Translations under genes and position numbers: made by a program
Shown: positions 10,521 to 23,458 of the stretch, in pieces
Numbering within the stretch: the stretch's first letter is position 1
Layout of the letters: every line of letters begins with the position of its first letter
Notes under the pieces: model-generated
Told to the model about the DNA's origin: nothing
The model's database searches: none
The model's input: the letters and a program-made list of their open reading frames with translations, nothing else
Assembly (NCBI GenBank): GCA_950295325.1
Contig: OX485804.1
Location: forward strand, 67,248,033-67,312,032
DNA length: 64,000 bases
Origin: Polytrichum commune
Lineage: Eukaryota; Streptophyta; Polytrichopsida; Polytrichales; Polytrichaceae
Reading direction: 5' to 3'

Positions 10521-13327
10521 TCAACCAAATGCTATTTCAATGAATTTTTTATTCATGCAGGTCCTCACACATGATAAAATAGAATCAATCAACGGTTCTG
10601 AGTGTTCGGAGTGTCATGGTCTCCCAGTTTTGTGTTAGACCTACCTCCAAGAAGTGGTTTTTGAGAACAGTCCAAGTGACCATGAAACATGATCCTTTCG
10701 ATGCCATGTAGGAATCCGTGTAGACTTTTACATCCATCGTGCATTCACATATATACTCTGTTGGTCCCTCAAAGTGTAGTGTGAAGCGAATTGGACCGGC
10801 TCCGCCTTTTCCACCAATGAGAGTGCTTGAAGTGTACTGGTCACGGGTTCTCAGTCTCGTGAGTGAAGTGGCCCTTACGGTGGGTTACCATTTGGAGTTA
10901 CATGTTCCTATAGCTTTACAATGAGAACATCAATTTTTATCCAAACAACGTAAATAGCTAGGATGCGCACATTAAGGAACATGATATAAGTAATTTTGTA
11001 CAAGAAATGATGTTTCTAACGAAAAGGTCAGGCAACGCGTAATTTTAGTGGCATGGTAACTCATGCTGATAGATAATATTGGTATACTAGCTAGTATACA
11101 AGTCTAAAAGCCTGCTTCTCATGCAACTCGAGAACTTGTAGCTCTATTACGATTGCAAAAATTTCAGTTGCACATGGCATGATCTCTGGGACTTTGTAAT
11201 ATTATAGTCATTAGGGTGTGCTCAATTCCAAGTTGCATTCATTATACTAGGTAACTTGAGCTTTGATAGAAAAGTGACTGAATAAGTAAAAGAAATCATA
11301 CAAATCATTACTGTAAAGATTTGTGAACTTGCAAGATGAAACTGCTAGTCTTATTGTGGATCAGGTTGGTGAGAAGAATACTTCTAACTTCTGTTGAGAG
11401 TATTTGTGAAGGGAGGATTGGCTTGGAGTTACCCTATCTACAGACACACCCTTCACTGTTTCCCACATGACACGGTTTTGGTGGTGGTTTGTAATGGAGG
11501 CAAATGGCCACAGCTTGAGTAGGTTTATTGGTGCCCCCCAAGAGAGGGACTTATTGTATACAAGCTTACCTCTCATCCATTTAATGTAAAAACTTGACCC
11601 CCTTTTAGATTTGTTGCCGATTCATCTCAAATAATCTCAAGTGGTGGACTAATTCGGGGTCTTTTAAAGCTTATTATGGGGCATACTCTTTAAGAGCTTT
11701 TATGTTGGACGAATGAGAGGCATGTTCGTATCCGATAAGTTCCTCTCTTTGTGCCCCACCATGTGAATAAGAGTTTGGAGAAACTCATGGTCCTTAGCAC
11801 GTATATGTAGATTTCAACATAGGTTTTGATACAACAAGTATTTCAATTACAGAGATCTAGTTGTCATGAATTGCCACTCATGATCCTTTGTCCTTTCCAT
11901 GGGCTAGATCTAGATGCCCACTCTTAGAACTGGGCCCCTAACAGTATTACCCAATATGAAAATGCAAGCAATTATGTTATAGCATGTAGATTTCTATTTT
12001 TGGACAATTTGATCATGGAATTAACATCAAAGGCCTCGAATTAATCTACAGAGACCCACTTGACATTGAAGTGCCACATACATGTGGGGGTCATGTTTTT
12101 ACTCAACCCCCTTTACCTTGGTACTACACTAATTATCCCAATTATCAAGCGAGGGCTAATAGTACGTGTGGGAAATTATTGAAGGTGATACTAAATTTCT
12201 TTACACTATGATATTGGTGCCTCCAAAAGATCTAAGAAGCACTATTCATCCTAGCTAGTTATGTAGAAAGCAACCTTCCACAGTAGCAGCTCCGACCATT
12301 GTATTTTGAATCAAACTTGAACAATATTAGAACATGTATTTTTGATAAGTTATCATGAATTGTCCTTGGGGGCCCCCATTGCACATTCCCCTAACCCTAC
12401 AATCCCAACCGACATTATCCATACCTGCCGTGTGGGATTCCTTGTACATTTTTCATTCATTGAAAATGTTATGGATTATAGTCCGAAACTACCCTCATGT
12501 TGATGTAAACCTAAAGCCGAGACCAATGATACTCTCAACCAATGAGAATTCAAGGATCCTCAAGAGTCATGGCCTAATTGCCTTTGTGTAAACATGCCGT
12601 TAGTGTAAACTGCCCTTAACACATTGATGGAAACCCATAACATCCCAACGCTACCCAAACCACATCTTTATGGCTGAAGAATGACACCCATTGTATCTTA
12701 CATGAACAAACCTAGAAAGTCAACATTACGATTTTCTCGAATAATATGTGTATGAAATGTACTTGGAACAACCTTTGTCATGCTCCCAACATAAGGTCAT
12801 CGATGCTTACCATATTTAAAATCATAACTTGTCATTGCAATTGCCTAGTGGTCACCAATTTTAATCCTTAAAGATATTAACTTTATAGGAACCAAATAAG
12901 TTTCTTTTTACTCTTACGACTCAGTTAAAAATGGAGCACACCTTGTGTTCAAATGCCATCTTTACAATTACTCCATTCTCACTCCAATAGAGAGAGGTGT
13001 GCTACCCTAATTTAGAAAGTAGCAAGGGTGTAGCACTTGGTAGCTAGCAAGTCTTTTCCAAGTCTTTCTATGTGACTTGATCATCATCAATGATATGAGT
13101 CATTGTCTTATAGAAGTCACTGGAGCCCATTAATGTAGGGAATTAGCCTTTTCGACTCCATCTTAATGTACTTCTCTAAGTCTCATAATCACCCCATAAT
13201 CCATCCTAGACTTTACAATCAATCAAGTTGTTTAATACGAAACATTAAGTCGTTATGCTCACATATATAACATGATGCAACTCAAAGACTGCTCTAGGTG
13301 CCCTCCAATATTCTCGGTACCATTTCC
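10521..13327. other. Intergenic, nothing recognised
   Basis: Apart from the hairpin-related words at 10768-10880, no gene, RNA or repeat is evident. Confidence 0.4.
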
Positions 13328-13574
13328 TAGGGTGCACCTTTCATTAAAAACCAAGAGCCACGTTTGTTCGCAACATATTCTAATTTTTTTCTATATAATA
13401 CAAGTTTTTTTTAAATATTGTTATAGTGAAATCAAGCAATACATGTACAATTTCAATGATAATAATACAAGTGACAATGTATATGTAAAACAAATTTACA
13501 TTCATATATAGTCATTAACTTAAGTATATATATGTACTTATGCATAATAATGAACCCCTATCATATGTATAATG
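13328..13574 (+). repeat. Dispersed repeat A, left part
   Basis: Matches the reverse complement of the stretch ending at about 61813: shared words in order include GGGTGCAC, AAATCAAGCAA, ATTTCAATGATAA, ATACAAGTGACAA, TCATTAAC and CCCCTATCATATGTATAATG. It is interrupted at 13574 by the hAT-like insertion and resumes at 14401. Confidence 0.75.
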
Positions 13575-14400
13575 CTCGGGGGGGGGGGGGGGGGCACTGG
13601 CGAAAAACGTAGGAACTACGTGCGATAAAATATAGGGTCTTGTATAAAAATTTGGCGTAAAATTTGTAAAATTATTAGATGTAGTATAGGGTGCTCTGGG
13701 ATTGTGAAACATGATTATATGTAATATAGCATTTGACAAAACATGATTAAATTACCTAAGTGGTACATATAAAATAGCATGGAGAAAAAGCGATAGTTTA
13801 AAAAACTAAATACTTTGCCACCAAAATATAAAACCGGCCCCACTTTAGACCTTTTGGAAATTGCATAAATGAAAAAAAAAATGCCAGCTAATTGCCTAAA
13901 TACATTAGGAAATGGGGGCTATCAACCGATAAATTTTGCACTCTCTAGGCCCACTCTCGGGTAAAAATTGAAAAATCCGAGCTACCTCCAAAAAGCTCGG
14001 CAATTAGCCGTTTCCTCTACAGAACTCCCCGGACTCTGCTCCCGCCCTCTCTCACCCCCGCCTCCGTCAACCCTAGTTGGCAGACCTCAACTTGGTGCAA
14101 GAGTGGCACTCTGCTTCTCCGAGGCCCTGGAACAATCGGAGGATTTGGCTTCCAAACAATCGAAAACAATCAAGCAATCACCACCGGAAGCCTGGACATA
14201 TAAGTAATATAGGGTACCATAAAATCAACCATCCAAGAATTTATAATTACCAATAGGGTGAAATAATCACAACAATTTACCATTATTTCAAAAATTAGCA
14301 TCCCTTACAATCCTTTCTCATAGGTAAATAACCCCCATTTTAATAGGTCATTATCGTAGGTGTATGCAAAATATACAAGGGAGTGCCCCCCCCCCCCGAG
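13575..14400. mobile_element. Non-autonomous hAT-like insertion with G/C-run ends
   Basis: An 826-bp segment flanked on both sides by the 8-bp direct repeat GTATAATG (13567-13574 and 14401-14408). The ends are inverted repeats: CTC then 17 G then CACT on the left, and AGTG then 12 C then GAG on the right. The related repeat at 61361-61813 has a single GTATAATG at the matching place (reverse complement at 61566-61573), which is an empty site. An 8-bp TSD fits the hAT superfamily, but the ends do not look like typical hAT termini and no transposase is encoded. A short C-rich open frame inside (about 13968-14207) has no recognisable domain. Confidence 0.8.
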
Positions 14401-14622
14401 GTATAATGTAAAACCCTAGCATCCGTTAATAAAGTTGTTGAAGACTTTTTCATCCCCTGGATGTAACTTATAAGCATCTAAGTCTGTAATGTATGTCATA
14501 GAAGCTAAATTGCAAAATTTATTGTTTTAAAATCTACCATCAATTGATCCGTACGATCGTAAGTCCACTTATTGTTGGTTCCTTTTTAATATCAACGTAA
14601 ACTGATCTCCATATTTGATGGA
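14401..14622 (+). repeat. Dispersed repeat A, right part
   Basis: Continues the match to the reverse complement of 61361-61573: AATGTAAAACCCTAGCAT, AAGCATCTAAGTCTG, ATGTCATAGAAGCTAA, GATCGTAAGTC, ACTTATTGTTGGTT and ATCTCCAT occur in the same order. The parent element's class is unknown. Confidence 0.75.
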
Positions 14623-17600
14623 TGGTCCGTCAAGTCAATTGGATTCCACTACTCCACCAAATGATTACCAAATTTTCTACGCATTCTATAAACCCTCCCA
14701 CCAAACCAACCTTAATTGAAGCTACTTATTTTTGCCTACCATTTTTTTGGCAATTATAGCTTCAGGTGTGTTCTAAAAACACACCCCACAATCACAACCA
14801 AGAATTATCATGATTCATGGCGTTAAGGAGTTTAGGCTTCATATATATTATGCTAGCCTTAATATGAGTCAATCAATCTTTAAATAAAGTTGGATTGCCA
14901 TTCAATTGACTAACACGTTTACTTTTGAAAATTCTAGATTCCCCTACCTCTACATAAGCCATAATAGACTTTACATTCGGTTGAGAGGGAATTTCAACAT
15001 TTTCAAGTTCATCATTTAGAACATCCAAGGCACATTGAAGCTCACTTTGTAGCTTCATATCTTGATGTGAATGATATCAAGATGCGACGGCATCAGATCT
15101 GCCTCTATGACAACATCATTGCACATGTTTGGATTGTCTTCGCCAACACTACGATTTTGCTTTTCACTGCCTTGTGCACTAGAATCATCAATCAATGTGT
15201 GATCATAATCACACTCCTCATTCTCCTCCATACTTCCAAGTAAATGAGCATGTCAATAAGTGAACCCTATCATATATGTACAAATGTTGTATATTTTCTA
15301 GAGGTCCTTTATACATGTTCGAGTTATAATTTGTGTAGCATATGTATACATAGAATGAAAAAAGTTCAAATTAATACCCATTTTGTGCACTCACATATAC
15401 TCATGCATGCTATGAAAGTTGCACCCCCCAGGGTACCATTACTTAAACATCCTCACATCCTATATGATTCAACATGAATATGGTGTGTGTGTAGAATCCC
15501 CCCCACCCCCCAGCTAAGCGAAGTAGTATATAGATGGTAAGAGGACACTTGTAAAATTTTGAGTGATATTATGTGCGGTACACTGGTTCAATACATGTAA
15601 AATAATTTAGCCCTGGGGTAGCAACTACCTATAGTACTTACAAGGATCATCGTCTTTAGAGCTTAGTTTGGAGCTCCTAAACCATTATCAAGAAGCGCAA
15701 CTCTAGAGATGGATTCACATAACAAGCAATTTTGAGACTTTAAATTCTAATTAATTTTCACAGATTGTTCTTAGAAGTGATATCTAGGGGGTCTGGACAA
15801 TGACCCCCATTTTCAAAAACTTGCTTCTAATCAACTCTAGAAATAACTTTTGATGAAAGCAAACCACTTAATATGACTCATTCAGATATTTGTAACAATG
15901 GATTCCTCTCAATACCCCCTCTTTCCAAGCACTTTGTTCTTCGTTTGTGAGAAGTAAAAAGTCATCAATCCATTCGAAGCATTACTAGAAGTGATGTAGA
16001 AACAACTGTTCTCAAGCAAGAGAGTTGTCACCATCTCTGGAAACTGGTCCTTCAAGGTTCAAACTATTTCCGAATCATGTTCTCTGTTTTACAACAAGAT
16101 CCTATTTTACGATAAAATGATCTTATGTGGATTGAATACATGTGAGAGGGCTTTTGTGAGAATTCTGCAAAGAGAGAGTTCCCAAGGGAGGCCCTCATGT
16201 GAGGTGCAATTGGGTTCCTTGCTTTGGTGTTCCCATGCTTGCTTGCTAAAAGGTGCTTGTCCTCACCTTGCTTTGACCACACGGTAACTTGGTCTTGGGG
16301 TGGTTGGGAACGGTACTCTGTGCTACTCTACTGCTCGTGGCCCCTCCCAGACTAGTTGCAGTTTCAGTTGGCATTCATTTTCTAGTATCCATTTCTTTCC
16401 TCATGAGTTGTTTTCTTACATTACGATTGTTGTGAAAAATTGATGTGTTCAGTTAGATTGTTGTGTCATAACTGGGTATGTGGGTGTTACTTGTTTTGTT
16501 TATCATGTTCTCCAACCAAATCTACCGATTAGACTTACTCAACACAACTTGTGTTGCGTGAGCAAATCTACGATGAAGAATTGACATAAAAAAGATTGAA
16601 ATCGGACGTCTCTTGATGTAGTTCTGGTTGTTGGAAGTGTATGTTTGTTGATTTCTTATTTGAATAGATAGGTCTTCCTAATTTTGTTCACTATTGAATT
16701 ATGTGGAGTAGTTGGTAAAAATTTGTAGATGTTATCCAATCTCTTGTAAACATGTCTTGTCATGGTGTTTGTTCATTTCATCCTCACCCTTCCTCACTGA
16801 ACCACACACCAATCAATACACGGGTTCGATTAAGAAAAGTAACCAAATAACACCCGCATACCTTAAGTATTGTATTCTTGTATTGTTGGCCAAATAACTA
16901 CAGTAGCCTTGATGTCCAACGTTGATGTGTTGATTGCTTGATGCTTCGACTATGTCACTGGGCTTTCGAATCACATGTAAGTAATGAGGGTTGTAAATTC
17001 ACCTACTGGCATTGAATGCACATCTTGATGCGAGTTAAATGTACTTGGATATTGTTTGTCAAGAAACTCATCATAACCAGCTAGCAATTGCCCAAAAAAC
17101 TATCAGAGAAATGAACATTAAAACATATATCATATATGGTTGGCGGATTATTTCAACATTGAGTCCACTTAAAATAATCTGCAACTACAATTGTGGTGGA
17201 TTGGAAACTTCTGTACATGTGCATACAAAAGCTTGGGTCTGGTCTGTTATTCAGGAATCAACAAAGGCTTAAAATAGGCTTCCATAGTATTTGGTTATAT
17301 TTCTATATTCCATTAGAAATGCCCATGTAAATGTGATAAAGTACCCATAGCATATTGCACACATGTGACTGCAGCCAAAAGAAGAGCTGAATAAGCTTAG
17401 GTGAGTACTCCAAGATACGAACAATTCTAAAGTTTTCTTGTGGACAGCAGATGATGGTGCATTGCATATGCTTACCCTGCAGCCCGCCGCCCCGAACACA
17501 TGACTCTGTGGCAGTGAGCTATAAGCTAATGCCACATGTTGAGGTGTCAACTTCCTGCCACATGCATGCCTTGGGGTCTTGTTGTTGTAAGTAGGTAATC

Positions 17601-18559
17601 AGTTTAGGCTACTTATCACTGATATGATCATGTTGTTGTTCCTTTTGAACGCTCCAAAAGACTCGCGGTTTGCGGAAAGCCATTATTGTGTCTGCAAAGC
17701 CGGCCGGGTAGTAACGTCGTAAGGACTTGCTGTATGCGATTGGACGGATACCTACTGGAAACGACTTTGACATTGTTTTCAGGTATGTACAGTAAGGTGA
17801 GGTTCTTAAATGTGTTTCATCTTTTCTGATGCCGAGCTCATGTAAGTTCCACATTAGATTTGAGGAGGTCTCAAATCAATACACCATGCGGCAGAATCTT
17901 AAGAATGTTCACAGCAAAAAAATCAATGGGCAAAGGATGACCCAGAATGCATGCGATTGGACTATAGGTGGATATTGTTTTCAAGTTCAGTAAGGTGGTT
18001 AAAACTTAATTCTGGTTCCTCTTTTCTAATGCCAAGTTGATGTACATTCCACATGGGGAGTGGATGGTCTCAACCAATGTAAACACAACATGTGGAAAAA
18101 TAACTAAAAAATGAAATTGGGAAGAAACTCAAATGGGAAAAGAGTGACCCAAACCCTGTCCAGCTGAGGCCAGGTTGTGACTAGTCACATTTCAGTTGTG
18201 CAATCAAGTGAGGCACCAGTGCACATTCCTCCAAGTAAGTACGCACAGGGTAGCCCAATGCGCTACCTTAGCCTCCATGACCTCACACCTGGTTTTCCCC
18301 TGCAAACCTAAGACACAAGCTACTTACTCAGATAGATAGGAACTTGGAAGCAACGGAGGAAGAACTTCGGTGTCTAAGACTGACAAGCGAGTCTAAGTAG
18401 CCACTTCGAAGGCAAGCGCCAAAATGCAGAGGCGGCATTTGATCCATGAGCTACTGTCAGTCTTTTGGTGAGTGGAGCTTATTATGAGCTGGCCAATATC
18501 CATCCCTCACCATGCTTCCGCCATATTTCTGAGTATTTACAATCCTCCGTTACTTACTT
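14623..18559. other. Intergenic; possible decayed coding traces near 14870-15240
   Basis: On the - strand at 14873-15058 a 61-residue open frame (VSQLNGNPTLFKD near its end) reads like protein but stops at both ends, and I cannot name it. A local duplication pairs about 17732-17850 with 17949-18060 (GCGATTGGAC, TTGTTTTCA, CAGTAAGGTG, TTCTAATGCC-like words in the same order). A C-rich tract lies at 15497-15512. Nothing else is recognised. Confidence 0.4.
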
Positions 18560-19659
18560 AACTACAGCTGCGAACTGGAGTCCACACTAGACGTGCACCA
18601 TAAAAGCCGAGTCTCACTCTCGCCCTTCGCGTGCTGGCCCCTGCCCCAGCCGCCTCCGGTCCCCGACCCACCCGCCAGACTAGTCTGGAGCACATTGCAG
18701 CAGAGGTGACCACTGGGCCATGATCTTCTTCTCCCAGCTGTATGCAACCATTCTTCTTAAGAAGTTTTATATAAAGCAAGTGATCCAACAGCCTGAGAGA
18801 GTGTGTGGGTCGCTCCTTGCGGGGTTTAAGTTAGCTCCGACCTGTGTGTTAGTATATTGACACAGTCCTCCACTAGGTGACCACTGGACCTCCACCTTCT
18901 TCATGTTCTTCTGCTTCTTTCTTTCAGCTGTATGCAAACCATTCTTGTTAATTTTGTAGATTAAAGCAAGACTTGATCCATGGTCTGCGACGATGGGATG
19001 CTGGGTTGAGCTCCGAGTCTGTGCATTGACATGGCGCTCGACTAGGTTTGATGTTACGGATGCCCTCTGTGGGATAGGTTTCTTAGCTGTGCATTAACAC
19101 TTCTTTGTGAAGTGGATTGTTGGTGAGACCATCAGGTTGGACGCTCATGTTGTTGCTAGACTTGTGAAAGCTTTTCCTTTTTCCTCTTCGTTTCAGCTAG
19201 GACAGGTTGAGAAGGTTAAGCTTGTAGGCCAGGTAGCTGGCTCCAAGTAGTTAGTACGGCGCTAAGCTTCTTCTGGCTAATCTTATTTTCAGTGTGTGCT
19301 CTACCGTTGGTGGGTAAAGTATAGATTGTGGTAAAGCTCCCAGCTTGTCTGCGTGCACTAAGTTGCCCAGTTCATCACTGTCTCCGTTGGACTAACTACT
19401 CTGGGTAGGGGGAAAAAAAACTTTAGATGACAGCTGAATGCTCGAAGCGCTAAAGGTTCATAAAAACTCTAATGTACGAGGCCGTGGAGACATCTAACCC
19501 ATTTCCGACAACCGTTCTCTGCCAAGTTGTTGGCAGGGAAAGATTAGTGTTGAATAATGCTTGCATGTAGGGTCGAGGATCAGCTTACATGGAACGTTTT
19601 TCATTGCAGTTGTTTGGTTTTGGAACTCATGGTGACGTGTTTTGAATTTCAGGATCAGA
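18560..19659 (+). promoter_or_regulatory. Upstream and 5' leader region of PME copy 1
   Basis: This region resembles the one upstream of PME copy 2 and contains short repeated blocks: CAGCTGTATGCAA followed by ACCATTCTT occurs about 190 bp apart near 18736 and 18926. TATATAAA at 18768-18775 could be a TATA box, though it is not conserved in copy 2. An AG preceded by pyrimidine-rich sequence ends at 19652, seven bases before the ATG. The same seven-base spacing in copy 2 suggests a 5' UTR intron ending there. The transcription start was not located. Confidence 0.4.
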
Positions 19660-22026
19660 ATGGGGAGCTGTAAGCCATCCGCGGCTTTCTACGCCCTGTT
19701 GTTCACCGTTTTGTTCGCCTTTGTGTGCGCGGACAATGTGGGGAGCTTTCAAGGGCCGCCGGTCACCGAGACGGACACCTTCGATGGATGGCTGCAGTAC
19801 GTGGCTGACACCTCTGACGAGGACACACCGTTACCGTCGCCTGCCGGCACACCAGGTCTAAGTACTGCCCTAAACACGGGATCCTCACAAGGCAATGGCG
19901 ATGGAAGTGACCTTCACAGCAAGGAGAAGCACAAACACAAGAACAGCAACAAGCCCAAGGAGAACAGAGACAGCATTGGCATTCTACCCAAACCTACAGG
20001 CAAGCCGAAGAAGATCACTGTCGCCAAGAACGGAAAGGGAGACTTCAAGACAATCAACGAAGCCTTGGCATCCGTGACACCTCATTCGAATTACCGAACT
20101 ATCATCCACATCAAAGCTGGCACCTACAAGTGAGACATCTACAGTCTTATCTACAGAGTTTTGTTTTAACTTGGTTGTTTGAAGTTAGTCGTCGCCATTT
20201 GAGGAGGCATCCAACTCAGGGTTCCGCATTCATATATGGGTTAGAGCCCAAAAGCTCCCATATTTCTGTAGACATTTCGTGTGCTCGTCTAGGTCTAGTA
20301 AAGAGATTAGTTGCATTGTATCTTCGATTCAACTGCTTATAAATCGTGGGCTGACACTTGTAGGGAGAAGATTGTCATTAATGAGACAACACACTACATC
20401 ACTTTCTTAGGCGATGGTATGAACAAGACTATCATCACATGGAACGACACAGCTGGAGATTTCGATGACGCCGACGTGATGCTGAAGACGTACAGAAGTG
20501 CCACCGTTGGGATCAGCTCAGAATGGTTCATCGCCAAGGGTGTTACTTTCGTGGTATGCTTCGCAGTCCTCACATTTATAAGCCTCTAGTTTCTAGCATT
20601 TTGACATGTGCATTTGAAACTCTTTTGGGTCCAGTAGGTGTTGTTATGAGATTTTCCACTTTAATGTACTGAAAATTACTAAAGTGTAATTTAAAATGCT
20701 TCTTGTTGGCTTGTAGAATACCGCTCCTTCACCACCACCAGGCGCGGCATTGAGGCAGGCCGTGGCATTGCGTATCACTGCAGATAGAGCAGCATTTTAC
20801 AACTGCTCGTTTTACGGATACCAGGACACTCTCTACGATCACCGAGGCCGTCATTACTTTGAGAACTGCTATATTCAAGGATCCATCGACTACATTTTCG
20901 GAAACGGTCGCTCTTTGTACAGGGTACGTCGCCTCTAGTCCCGCGTGTACTTCTTGGCACGGGCATGCATGCTCTTTGGATGGCAAGTTAAGTAGCAAAA
21001 GTATAGTGAGTTCTAATCTTAATATTATATTGGTTCAGTCATCTATTGGATGTTAGCCTTTCCAACTCGGTAGGTGCCTTACAAAGTTGGAAGAAGTCTG
21101 GAACTTCGTGCATATTGTACTTGACGCAACACAAGTCTGGTACAGCATCTTTCCTGGGATTGTGGAATTGCAAGAGTGTGAATTTCAGCATAAATGATTA
21201 GGATTGTTAAGGCCATGGAAGTGCACCAAATTGACAGTTCACATTGAGTAATCACAAATAGCCCTAAAATTCTTACAGCACGAAATATATACTCTGTATG
21301 GCAGGCTCTTGGGTTGTACTATGCAATGTCAATGTTTTTCAATAAGTAGTGTCTCCCTAAGTTTAATTCAGAAGTGGCGGTTGATGGAATAGCAAAGAGA
21401 TTTATAGACCTACTTGTTACATGGATGACACCTTGAGTCCTCTCGAATTTGATAGGTGGAATTTTCTGATTGCAGAGCTGCCATCTGCATGAGGTAGCAG
21501 ATTCATTCGGATCCCTAACGGCGCAGAAGAGAAATGAATCGAAGATGCACACCGGGTTTGCCTTCTTGGATTGCAAGGTGGATGGCACCGGAATTGTGTA
21601 TCTAGGACGCGCATGGGGGAATTTCTCACGCACCGTCTTCTCTTACACATACATGTCTGACATCATCTATGGTCCGGGATGGAGTGACTTCGGATTCCCC
21701 GACAGACAACAGTAAGTTCCATCATCCTGGATTCTCCTTCATTCTCTCACAAGCTGTTAATGCTGCAGCATCCTTCGCCGAAATCACTGTGCTCATGCCA
21801 TTTTTGTGCTCTTTCAAATGCCCAACCCTAAGATATATATATTTGTGTGTGCAGGAAAGTGTTTTACGGCCAGTACCATTGCTACGGTCCAGGGGCCACA
21901 TCCCCTCAACGAGTTCCATGGGCTCACGAGTTAACGCCCTTACAGGCAAAACCCTTCCTCTCTGTAAACTTCATCAACGGCAAGAAATGGCTGCCTCATT
22001 ACATAAGGAAGCCAAAATTCACTTAA
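19660..22026 (+). CDS. Pectin methylesterase, copy 1 (5 exons, 424 aa)
   Basis: Exons: 19660-20129, 20364-20553, 20717-20923, 21476-21711, 21855-22026; all introns are GT-AG. The product removes methyl esters from homogalacturonan in the cell wall. Residues 1 to about 24 form a signal peptide (hydrophobic core [13 protein letters not shown]). A charged Lys/Asn/Ser-rich linker (about 70-115) precedes the CE8 beta-helix. Family motifs are intact: GTYKE (154-158), QAVAL with Q234, YGYQDTLY with Q256 and D257, DYIFG with D278, and LGRAW with R334 and W336. Q234, Q256, D257, D278 and R334 are the known catalytic or substrate-binding set. There is no N-terminal inhibitor (PMEI) domain, so this is the short PME type. 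Six N-x-S/T sequons are visible. The ATG was chosen because it is shared with copy 2 and starts the signal peptide. Confidence 0.93.
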
Positions 22027-22499
22027 GACATCCGTGGTGATCAGCTTATTCGTCACAAATAGTTGTGCTTCATTCCATGAAGCCCCCCGATTCACTTGGA
22101 TCATAACCGTGGTGACCTTGAAAAATCATTGGATGTGTCTTTGTTGATCATTTAAGGTGAATTAGTGTCGTGACAGTGGGCGATAATCTCACCGGCCCCC
22201 GCCCGGCTGGCAATACTTGCCAGCCGAGTAAGTTCATTGATCTGGCGAAGCCGGATCAGTAATAGTGTGTTGATGTTGTTTCGGGCTCCTATCATGTGAG
22301 TAACCATATCTGTGTTTGAACCACAAGGTTCCCACATTTAGACGGCTCTGCAAGGACTTATGCTGACATAGTCGACACAGAGCAAGCGTGAAAGTTTAGG
22401 ACATGCCCACTTTCTGGCCCATTTGAGCACACTCCATTTTTCTCAAATTATTTTTTCAAGAACAACAGTTTGCAGTATACACATTTTACTTTCAATAAA
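22027..22499 (+). terminator. 3' flank of PME copy 1 with a possible poly(A) signal
   Basis: This stretch aligns with the flank of copy 2 (words TCTGGCGAAGCCGGA, TGTTTCGGGCTCCT, CCACAAGG), showing that the duplication includes the 3' side. AATAAA at 22494-22499 is a candidate polyadenylation signal, about 470 bases past the stop, so the 3' UTR boundary is only a guess. Confidence 0.4.
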
Positions 22500-23316
22500 T
22501 TTGTTTCCTTACACTTACCATACTTGCTCATTGATGGAGAGACTGGGGTCGTCTGGGCATGCTGTTCGAGAGTATTAGAATTTCCGGAACAGAAGAAATC
22601 TCGAATAAGCTGACCCTTGCAACCTGCGGACAAGAAATTGGAAATTGGAGTTGTGCTTATCTTGTTTCTGCAGCCCCAAATCAGACCTTTTGGTAATCTC
22701 TTGATTTTGATACCTGCAGTTGCAATTACAGTAACTGTACCGTGTCATTATCCAAGTGTTTGCTTTTACTTTGGTTTACCTTATCATTGCATGTGTAGGG
22801 AATCATTTATAGATGTACATATATACAACATGAGCATCACAATTTCGGATTGTGCAACAGCAGCTGCAGCATTATTGGTAACAAAGTCAACACATGAAGA
22901 ACATATCTTGTTGAACTATTACTGTTGCAGCTCTCACCATTTCCTGGAGTTAGAATTGCTCTATATTTTCTAAATCTCTTACCCACAACCACACGTCATT
23001 GTTTTCTGTGTGCACCCAGCATTCCTCATGATACTCACCTTGTACACATTGGAAGTCTGGTTTTGTCTACACTTCATGCCCACTTACATATTCATAACCA
23101 CTTGGGGCATGAGGTGGTGTTCTGCAATTGGGCAATTGCTAATCAGAATGAACAATCCCTGATACAATCTGTCCTGATGTAATGGTCAAAATTGTATGTG
23201 AAGTTCGAAGTGCCTACAATAGGGCCACAACCTTCTATAAGGACAAGTATACTCCTGTGATTGAAGAACCAAAGTTGGTGAGTAAGTTGGAAGTGAACCA
23301 AACTGCAAAAATACTC
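22500..23316. other. Intergenic, nothing recognised
   Basis: Open frames of up to about 118 codons occur but show no domain or conserved motif. Confidence 0.4.
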
Positions 23317-23458
23317 TAGAGGGCTCTTTATTTCATCTTTACTTGTGCCGGAATGTAGTTTCCACGTGGGATACTAGTGTCCTTAATGGACGTGAGCATG
23401 ACATGTGGACAAAATTGGGAGAAAATAGCACTTTTGTGTCAAAATAGAGAGCCCTCTA
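23317..23458. mobile_element. MITE-like element, family 1, copy C
   Basis: A 142-bp copy with ends TAGAGGGCTCTTTATTTCA and AAATAGAGAGCCCTCTA. It shares TTCCACGTGGGATAC and GTGAGCATGACATGTGG with the copy at 468-610. Confidence 0.75.

Noticed and set aside
14873-15058. Protein-like - strand frame ending in NGNPTLFKD
   Set aside because: Looks like old coding sequence but is short and broken on both sides; I could not name a family, so it is only mentioned as a trace.
18768-18775. TATATAAA as the PME copy 1 TATA box
   Set aside because: Not kept in the matching block upstream of copy 2 and the transcription start is unknown, so not called as a separate feature.
18558-18788. GC-rich antisense open frames upstream of PME copy 1
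   Set aside because: No motif and no counterpart at copy 2; a result of local GC richness.
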